From assembly GCA_016234065.1 (NCBI GenBank), contig JACQLJ010000030.1, positions 1 to 9,511 on the forward strand: 9,511 bases of DNA, written 5' to 3'. The stretch comes from Candidatus Pacearchaeota archaeon (GTDB lineage Archaea; Nanobdellota; Nanobdellia; Pacearchaeales; GW2011-AR1). Shown here piece by piece: positions 5,325 to 9,511 of this stretch. A model generated the notes under the pieces. That model was not told the DNA's origin and made no database searches. It saw nothing but the letters and a program-made list of their open reading frames with translations. The position numbers and the translations under genes are program-made. Numbering within the stretch: position 1 is the stretch's first letter; each line of letters starts with the position of its first letter.

Positions 5325-6534
5325 ACAAATTCCGAAAGGATGGAAAACTGAAAAACTTGAAAATCTTGGAAAATGGGGGAGTGGCGGAACTCCTTTAAGC
5401 TCAATTAAAGATTATTATGGGGGAAATATAAAATGGGCAATTATAGGGGACTTGAACGAATCTGTACTCTATGATACAAAAACAAAGATAACCTTAAATG
5501 GTCTTGAAAATAGTTCAGCAAAGTTAGTTCCAAAAAATACTCTTTTAATTGGAATGTATGGCTCAATTGGTAAGACTGCAATAACTGGATGTGAGTTGGC
5601 TACAAATCAAGCCATTGCTTTTTGTATCTCTAATAAAGAGATAATTGATTTATATTTCCTAAAATATTTTATAAATATGAGTGTTGGAAATCTTTTTGGG
5701 CTTTCAAAAGGTGGAACTCAAAAGAATATAAGCCAAGAGGTTTTGAAGAAATTTACAATTCCGCTCCCCCCTCTCCCCGTCCAAACCCTTATCGTCCAAG
5801 AAATTGAAAAGCAATTCACGAGACTTGATGAAGCAGTTAAATCGTTAAAATCGGTTAAACAAAAACTTGAAGTTTATCGGAAGGCTGTTTTGAAAAAGGC
5901 GTTTGAAAAGAAAGAGGGCTGGGAAGAAAAGAAGGTTAAAGAGGTTTCAGAGTTAATTGAATATGGCACTTCAAAGAAAGCAGAACTTAAAGGAGAAATC
6001 CCCGTTTTGAGGATGGGAAATCTACAAGGGGGAAGAATTTTATTTCATAACTTAAAATTCTATAATTCTCTAAAAGAGATAGAACACTTATTGTTAAAAA
6101 GAGGGGATTTGTTGTTTAATAGAACAAACAGTTATGAGCTTGTTGGAAAAACAAGTATCTTTAAAGAGTCATCATTTGAAAAAGTAACTTTTGCTTCTTA
6201 TCTAATAAGAATAAGGGTTGACAATAAAAAAGTTTTACCAGAATTTCTAAATTATTTTTTAAATTCACCTTATGCAGAAATATTAAAAAAAGATTTGAAA
6301 AGTCAGCAAGTTGGTCAAGCAAATATCAATGGAACTAAGTTGAAGAACATTGAATTCCCAATCCCCTTAATTCAAGAACAACAATCAATTGTCCAATCAA
6401 CTGAATCAAAGTTCTCGGTAATTGACAAAATTGAACAAGTTGTTGAAGAGTCTTTGAAAAAATCTGAAAAGCTCCGGAAGTCAATATTGAAAAGTGCTTT
6501 TGAGGGAAAGTTGATTAAAATAGAACATTTATAA
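5302..6534 (+). CDS. hsdS: Type I R-M specificity subunit with two target-recognition domains
   Basis: HsdS binds the bipartite DNA target and carries two HsdM copies plus HsdR. The 410-aa length is normal. TRD1 spans about 10-155 (starts IPKGWKTEKLENLGKWGSGGTP; contains LLIGMYGSIGKTA), followed by a long conserved helix at about 160-205. TRD2 spans about 206-355 (starts GWEEKKVKEVSELIEYGTS), followed by a second helix at about 359-405 ending SILKSAFEGKLI. The end of the first helix, KAVLKKAFEKK, matches the end of the second, SILKSAFEGK, as expected for this circularly organised protein. Both TRDs look complete, so a full bipartite target is expected; its sequence cannot be read from here. 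The start overlaps the HEPN gene by 23 nt. A C-rich patch at 5761-5798, at the TRD1/helix junction, differs in codon use from the rest and may mark past TRD exchange. Confidence 0.95.
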   Translation: MTQKTQTKQIPKGWKTEKLENLGKWGSGGTPLSSIKDYYGGNIKWAIIGDLNESVLYDTKTKITLNGLENSSAKLVPKNTLLIGMYGSIGKTAITGCELATNQAIAFCISNKEIIDLYFLKYFINMSVGNLFGLSKGGTQKNISQEVLKKFTIPLPPLPVQTLIVQEIEKQFTRLDEAVKSLKSVKQKLEVYRKAVLKKAFEKKEGWEEKKVKEVSELIEYGTSKKAELKGEIPVLRMGNLQGGRILFHNLKFYNSLKEIEHLLLKRGDLLFNRTNSYELVGKTSIFKESSFEKVTFASYLIRIRVDNKKVLPEFLNYFLNSPYAEILKKDLKSQQVGQANINGTKLKNIEFPIPLIQEQQSIVQSTESKFSVIDKIEQVVEESLKKSEKLRKSILKSAFEGKLIKIEHL

Positions 6535-6535
6535 A
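6528..6535 (+). promoter_or_regulatory. TATA box for the MNT-HEPN-hsdM operon, spanning the hsdS stop codon
   Basis: TTTATAAA contains the hsdS stop TAA (6532-6534) and ends 25 nt before the ATG at 6561. That spacing fits a near-leaderless archaeal transcript, and there is no Shine-Dalgarno sequence before 6561. If real, hsdM and the nuclease are made from their own promoter together with the MNT-HEPN pair, while read-through from hsdS remains possible. Confidence 0.4.
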
Positions 6536-6560
6536 CTAAATAAGACACGTAATAACTAAT

Positions 6561-7106
6561 ATGGACATGTATAAGATTAAATGGACGCGGTTACAGGCAG
6601 AGATATTTAGATATTTATGTATTAAGTCCGGAGATAGTTTTAATCTTAGGGGATTGGCAAGACCCTTAAAAGTTTCTCCAACGGCAGTTTCAAACGCATT
6701 ACGCGATTTAGAAAAAGAAGAATTAATAAAAGTCAAAAAATCAGAGACCATGAATTTAATGTCAATTGAATTTAATAGAGATAATTACAAGGCGTTTGAG
6801 TTAAAAAGAACAGAAAATCTAAAATTAATTTACGAATCTGGGCTAGTAGACTTTTTGGAAGAGAAATTTCCAGGCTCTGTAATAATTCTTTTTGGAAGTT
6901 ATTCAAGGGGGGAAGACACAACAGCTTCAGATATTGATATTGCAATTATCGGAGCAAGGGAAAAAGAGATTAAGTTAACTTCATTTGATAAGTTATTAGA
7001 AAGGACAATTTTTATAAATTTTTATCCTGATTGGAATATTAAAAATAACAACCTGAAAAATAATATTCTTAATGGGATTGTTTTAAGAGGAAGTGTTGAG
7101 ATATGA
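6561..7106 (+). CDS. Winged-helix/MNT-type nucleotidyltransferase (antitoxin-like)
   Basis: The protein is 181 aa. Residues about 8-60 form a winged helix (LRGLARPLKVSPTAVSNALRDLEKEELIKV within it). Residues about 95-181 are a minimal nucleotidyltransferase with G112-S113 and the D124-x-D126 pair (GSYSRGED, then SDIDIAI). In known HEPN-MNT pairs the MNT protein adds AMP to a Tyr of the HEPN toxin and blocks it. The third acidic residue expected on a later strand is not obvious: the place where MNT proteins usually read VDL seems to be I152-N153-F154. Activity is therefore uncertain, or the fold is used differently. The stop overlaps the HEPN start by 4 nt, the usual arrangement for the pair. 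The HTH suggests self-regulation of the operon. The ATG at 6561 is taken because of the TATA box at 6528; an ATG at 6567 is an alternative. Confidence 0.87.
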   Translation: MDMYKIKWTRLQAEIFRYLCIKSGDSFNLRGLARPLKVSPTAVSNALRDLEKEELIKVKKSETMNLMSIEFNRDNYKAFELKRTENLKLIYESGLVDFLEEKFPGSVIILFGSYSRGEDTTASDIDIAIIGAREKEIKLTSFDKLLERTIFINFYPDWNIKNNNLKNNILNGIVLRGSVEI

Positions 7107-7525
7107 GAAATTTGAAAAAATTTGAAGAGTTTACAAAAGAAGGGATTGTAAAAAAACAAACTCCTGACACCGAAAGAGCAAGGGGTTTAATTGAAGAGTC
7201 TGAGAGCAAACTAAAATTTTGTGAAAAGTTGAAGGGTAAATTAGGGTTTGAAGAATTAAGCCCGAACTATATTGTCGAAACTTGCTACGATATTCTGATT
7301 GAGAAATTAAGAGCAAAACTTTTACTTATGGGTTACAAAACCGATTCGCACGAAGCAGAAGTTTCTTATATGAGAAATCTTGGTTTTTTGGAGAGTGATG
7401 TTCTCTTTATGAATCAATTAAGATATTTTAGAAATGGAATAAAATATTATGGTAAGATATTTGATGAAGATTATGCCAAAAAAGTTTATAATTTCATGAA
7501 TAAAATTTTACTTAAACTAAAATGA
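7103..7525 (+). CDS. Small HEPN-domain protein paired with the MNT protein
   Basis: The protein is 140 aa and all-helical, the expected partner of the upstream nucleotidyltransferase. Recognisable segments are ETCYDILIEKLRAKLLLMGYK (helix 2, about 59-79), the SHEAEVSYMRNLGF stretch (82-95) and LRYFRNGIKYYGK (106-118). The HEPN RNase motif is R-x4-6-H; here R110 is followed by N and then Y115-Y116 where His is expected, so the catalytic His appears replaced by Tyr. I recall RNGIxYYG as common in archaeal HEPN proteins, so this may be a non-cleaving or differently acting subfamily. The Tyr pair could also be a modification target of the MNT enzyme; that is inference. The start overlaps the MNT stop (ATGA) and the stop overlaps the hsdM start (ATGA), so translation of all three is coupled. 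Confidence 0.87.
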   Translation: MRNLKKFEEFTKEGIVKKQTPDTERARGLIEESESKLKFCEKLKGKLGFEELSPNYIVETCYDILIEKLRAKLLLMGYKTDSHEAEVSYMRNLGFLESDVLFMNQLRYFRNGIKYYGKIFDEDYAKKVYNFMNKILLKLK

Positions 7526-8985
7526 CATCATCTCCCCAACTCGTAAACAAGCTATGGAATTATTGCAATATACTTAGAGATGATGGTTTATCTTATGGAG
7601 ATTATGTTGAGCAATTGACTTATTTGCTGTTTTTGAAAATGGATGATGAAAGAACTAAGGAGCCTTATAATCACAAGTCAGATATTCCAAAGAGATTCAA
7701 TTGGCAATCTCTTCTTGATAAAGAGGGAGCAGAACTTGAAGCTCATTATATTGAGACATTGCAAGAACTTGGAAAAGAAGAGGGAATAATTGGAGTTATA
7801 TTTAGAAAAGCACAGAATAAAATTCAAGACCCGGCAAAACTGAGAAGACTTATTGTTGAACTTATCAATAAGGAAAACTGGTTGAGTTTGGAAGCAGATG
7901 TTAAAGGAGATGCTTATGAGGGCTTACTTGAAAAGAACGCAGCAGATGTTAAGGGCGGAGCCGGACAATACTTCACCCCAAGACCTTTAATCAATGCGAT
8001 TGTTGAAGTTATGAAACCTCAACCCGGAATGAAAATACACGACCCTGCTTGTGGAACTGGAGGATTCTTATTATCTGCATATAACTATATTATCAGAGAA
8101 TATAAGCTTGATAGAGACCAAAAAGAAGAATTGAAACATAAGACTCTCTCTGGAAATGAGATTGTTCCAATGGCGGCAAGATTATGTGTTATGAACTTAT
8201 ATTTACACGGAATAAATGGAGAAGAAAATCCGATAAGCCTAGATGATTCCTTAAAAAAGAATCCTGGAGCAATTTATGATATGGTTTTGACAAATCCCCC
8301 CTTTGGAAAAGCTTCTTCTGAGACTATTGTGACTGAGGAAGGGAATACGGCAAAGCAAAGTTTGACTATTATAAGAGATGATTTCTGGGCTAAAACTGGA
8401 AACAAGCAGCTTAATTTTTTACAACATGTTAGAAGTATATTAAATATAAATGGAAGGGCATCGGTTGTTTTACCAGATAATGTTTTATTTGAGGGTGGAG
8501 CCGGAGAAGTTATAAGAAAGAAGTTAATGGAAACTTGCGATTTACACACAATTTTAAGGCTTCCAACTGGACTATTTTACGCACAGGGAGTAAAAGCTAA
8601 CGTTCTTTTCTTTGATAAGAAAGCTGCACAAAAGGAGGCTGCAACTTCAAAGGTATGGATTTATGATTTAAGAACAAATAAACATTTTACTTTAAAGAAA
8701 AGCCAACTTAAACTTGAAGACTTGCAAGATTTTATTTATTGTTATAACCCAACTAATAGACATCAGAGAAAAGAAAGCGAGAGATTCAAATGTTTTTCAT
8801 ATGAAGAGATATTAAAGAGAGATAAGACAAACCTTGATATTTTCTGGATTAAAGACGAAAGTCTTGATGACTTAGATAAATTGCCTTCTCCGGGGATAAT
8901 TGCAGATGAACTTGTTGAAGATTTGGGGGCTGCATTGGAGCAATTGAAAGGGATAAGTGAAGACTTGGGAGAAAAAGAAAAATAA
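7522..8985 (+). CDS. hsdM: Type I R-M DNA methyltransferase subunit (N6-adenine)
   Basis: HsdM transfers a methyl group from S-adenosylmethionine to N6 of adenine at the site chosen by HsdS, protecting host DNA; two copies bind one HsdS. It is 487 aa, a usual size for this subunit. The N-terminal helical domain (LVNKLWNYCNILRDDGLSY, about 8-26) is followed by motif X GQYFTPRPLI (148-157), motif I DPACGTGGFL (174-183) and catalytic motif IV NPPFG (258-262). The C-terminal part after about 380 is helical and should contact HsdS. All key motifs are intact. The gene is joined to the HEPN gene by a 4-nt ATGA overlap and has no Shine-Dalgarno sequence of its own, so its translation probably depends on the HEPN reading frame. 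It is separated from hsdS by the MNT-HEPN pair, which is unusual. Every arginine codon is AGA or AGG. Confidence 0.97.
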   Translation: MTSSPQLVNKLWNYCNILRDDGLSYGDYVEQLTYLLFLKMDDERTKEPYNHKSDIPKRFNWQSLLDKEGAELEAHYIETLQELGKEEGIIGVIFRKAQNKIQDPAKLRRLIVELINKENWLSLEADVKGDAYEGLLEKNAADVKGGAGQYFTPRPLINAIVEVMKPQPGMKIHDPACGTGGFLLSAYNYIIREYKLDRDQKEELKHKTLSGNEIVPMAARLCVMNLYLHGINGEENPISLDDSLKKNPGAIYDMVLTNPPFGKASSETIVTEEGNTAKQSLTIIRDDFWAKTGNKQLNFLQHVRSILNINGRASVVLPDNVLFEGGAGEVIRKKLMETCDLHTILRLPTGLFYAQGVKANVLFFDKKAAQKEAATSKVWIYDLRTNKHFTLKKSQLKLEDLQDFIYCYNPTNRHQRKESERFKCFSYEEILKRDKTNLDIFWIKDESLDDLDKLPSPGIIADELVEDLGAALEQLKGISEDLGEKEK

Positions 8986-8986
8986 A

Positions 8987-9466
8987 ATGCCAGACACAAC
9001 AACAATCCTCATTCTTGTAATTGGCTTAGTAGCTGTGTTTATAGCATTCTACATTGGCTCAAAAGTTGGCTCGTCTAAGAAACACAGGGAATGGGAATTA
9101 TTATTGCCTGGATATAGGAAAGACGCGATAATGAAATCGCGTTCGGTGTTAGGAGGGCATTTTTCGGAGAATTTGGCTCCGTTCTTGCCGAATTTCCCAT
9201 ATAAGCCGAATGAATGCACTTTTGTAGGAAAACCTATTGACTTTTTAGTTTTCAAAGGAAGTGATGAAAAGAATATTAGTGAGGTTGTATTTGTAGAAGT
9301 TAAAAGTGGAAAAGCTAAACTGTCGGCTCATGAGAAGAATTTGAAAGAAACAATTGATAAGAAAAGAGTTAGATGGGAAGAATATAGAATTCCAGAGGAA
9401 TTGACTGAGAAGGGAGATATTGAGGATAAGGTTAAGAAGGTTGTTGATGGGGGAGAGAAGAAGTAA
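8987..9466 (+). CDS. Membrane-anchored nuclease related to archaeal Holliday-junction resolvase
   Basis: The protein is 159 aa from the ATG at 8987, one base after the hsdM stop; an in-frame GTG at 8957 would add 10 residues inside hsdM. Residues about 6-26 form one strong hydrophobic helix (ILILVIGLVAVFIAFYIG), then a basic turn. The rest resembles the Endonuc_Holl family (PF10107, described as endonucleases distantly related to archaeal Holliday-junction resolvases). Candidate active-site residues of the PD-(D/E)xK fold are E61 (GGHFSENLAPF), D85 (GKPIDFLVF) and E104/K106 (VFVEVKSGK), with a conserved RVRWEEYRI after. It should be a metal-dependent DNA nuclease held at the membrane, facing the cytoplasm if the N-terminus is outside. 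It ends the hsdM operon. Whether it serves the R-M system, for example by degrading cut or incoming DNA, is inference from position. Confidence 0.82.
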   Translation: MPDTTTILILVIGLVAVFIAFYIGSKVGSSKKHREWELLLPGYRKDAIMKSRSVLGGHFSENLAPFLPNFPYKPNECTFVGKPIDFLVFKGSDEKNISEVVFVEVKSGKAKLSAHEKNLKETIDKKRVRWEEYRIPEELTEKGDIEDKVKKVVDGGEKK

Positions 9467-9496
9467 ATTATAGAGTATAGAAATAAATAAAAAGGC

Positions 9497-9505
9497 TTCT
9501 CTTTT
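9497..9505 (+). terminator. Possible oligo-T terminator after the nuclease gene
   Basis: TTCTCTTTT lies 31 nt after the stop at 9464-9466. Archaeal RNA polymerase often terminates at such pyrimidine/T-rich stretches without a hairpin, and no stem is visible here. The window ends soon after, so what follows is unknown. Confidence 0.22.
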
Positions 9506-9511
9506 GTGAAA

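Noticed and set aside
8296..8301. C6 run in hsdM as a phase-variation tract
   Set aside because: It encodes the two prolines of the catalytic NPPF motif; six bases is short and the codons are functionally fixed to CCN, so no special explanation is needed.
8957..8986. GTG at 8957 as the start of the nuclease gene
   Set aside because: It would place 10 charged residues before the membrane helix and overlap hsdM by 29 nt; the ATG at 8987 right after the hsdM stop gives a normal signal-anchor start.

Overview
The window carries one type I restriction-modification (R-M) locus, entirely on the + strand. Other genes of an antiviral or toxin-antitoxin kind are woven into it. The DNA is AT-rich. Three transcription starts look archaeal: TATA-like boxes lie about 21-25 nt before an ATG, with almost no leader. 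Several small proteins (winged-helix proteins, an HTH-nucleotidyltransferase, an RNGIxYYG-type HEPN protein) resemble families I associate with archaea, especially small-genome DPANN lineages such as Woesearchaeota or Pacearchaeota. An archaeal, probably metagenome-derived, source is therefore likely. This is inference, since there is no rRNA or other marker gene here. Standard stop codons are used.

Layout: (1) positions 2-229 hold the end of an unrecognised gene. (2) 295-3063 is hsdR, an EcoEI-like translocase/nuclease with its own TATA box. (3) 3032-3433 is an odd junction. A perfect 80-bp direct repeat contains the last codons and stop of hsdR plus the start of a tiny ORF, and it brackets a 226-bp non-coding spacer with a G8 tract and an AT-rich inverted repeat. 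(4) 3480-5324 is a four-gene overlapping cassette with its own TATA box: three small winged-helix-like proteins, then a 249-aa protein whose C-terminal half looks like the TIGR02391/Hypoth_Ymh HEPN family and keeps an R-x4-H motif. (5) 5302-6534 is hsdS, with two target-recognition domains, overlapping the HEPN gene. (6) 6561-7525 is an MNT-type nucleotidyltransferase followed by a small HEPN protein; their TATA box spans the hsdS stop codon. (7) 7522-8985 is hsdM, joined to the HEPN gene by an ATGA overlap. (8) 8987-9466 encodes a membrane-anchored nuclease related to archaeal Holliday-junction resolvases.

How it may work: HsdM and HsdS should form the N6-adenine methyltransferase, and HsdR should add restriction. 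The order is R - cassette - S - MNT - HEPN - M - nuclease, so S and M are separated by a toxin-antitoxin-like pair. Overlaps tie hsdS to the winged-helix/HEPN cassette and tie hsdM to the MNT-HEPN pair. Each half of the methyltransferase is thus produced together with a HEPN module. One reading is a layered defence, in which loss or inhibition of the R-M system is sensed and answered by RNA cleavage. The arrangement is seen directly; the functional link is inference.

The most unusual points are the winged-helix triplet plus Ymh-HEPN cassette, the 80-bp repeat at the end of hsdR, the apparent loss of the catalytic His in the small HEPN and of the third acidic residue in the MNT, and the membrane-anchored nuclease at the end of the operon.
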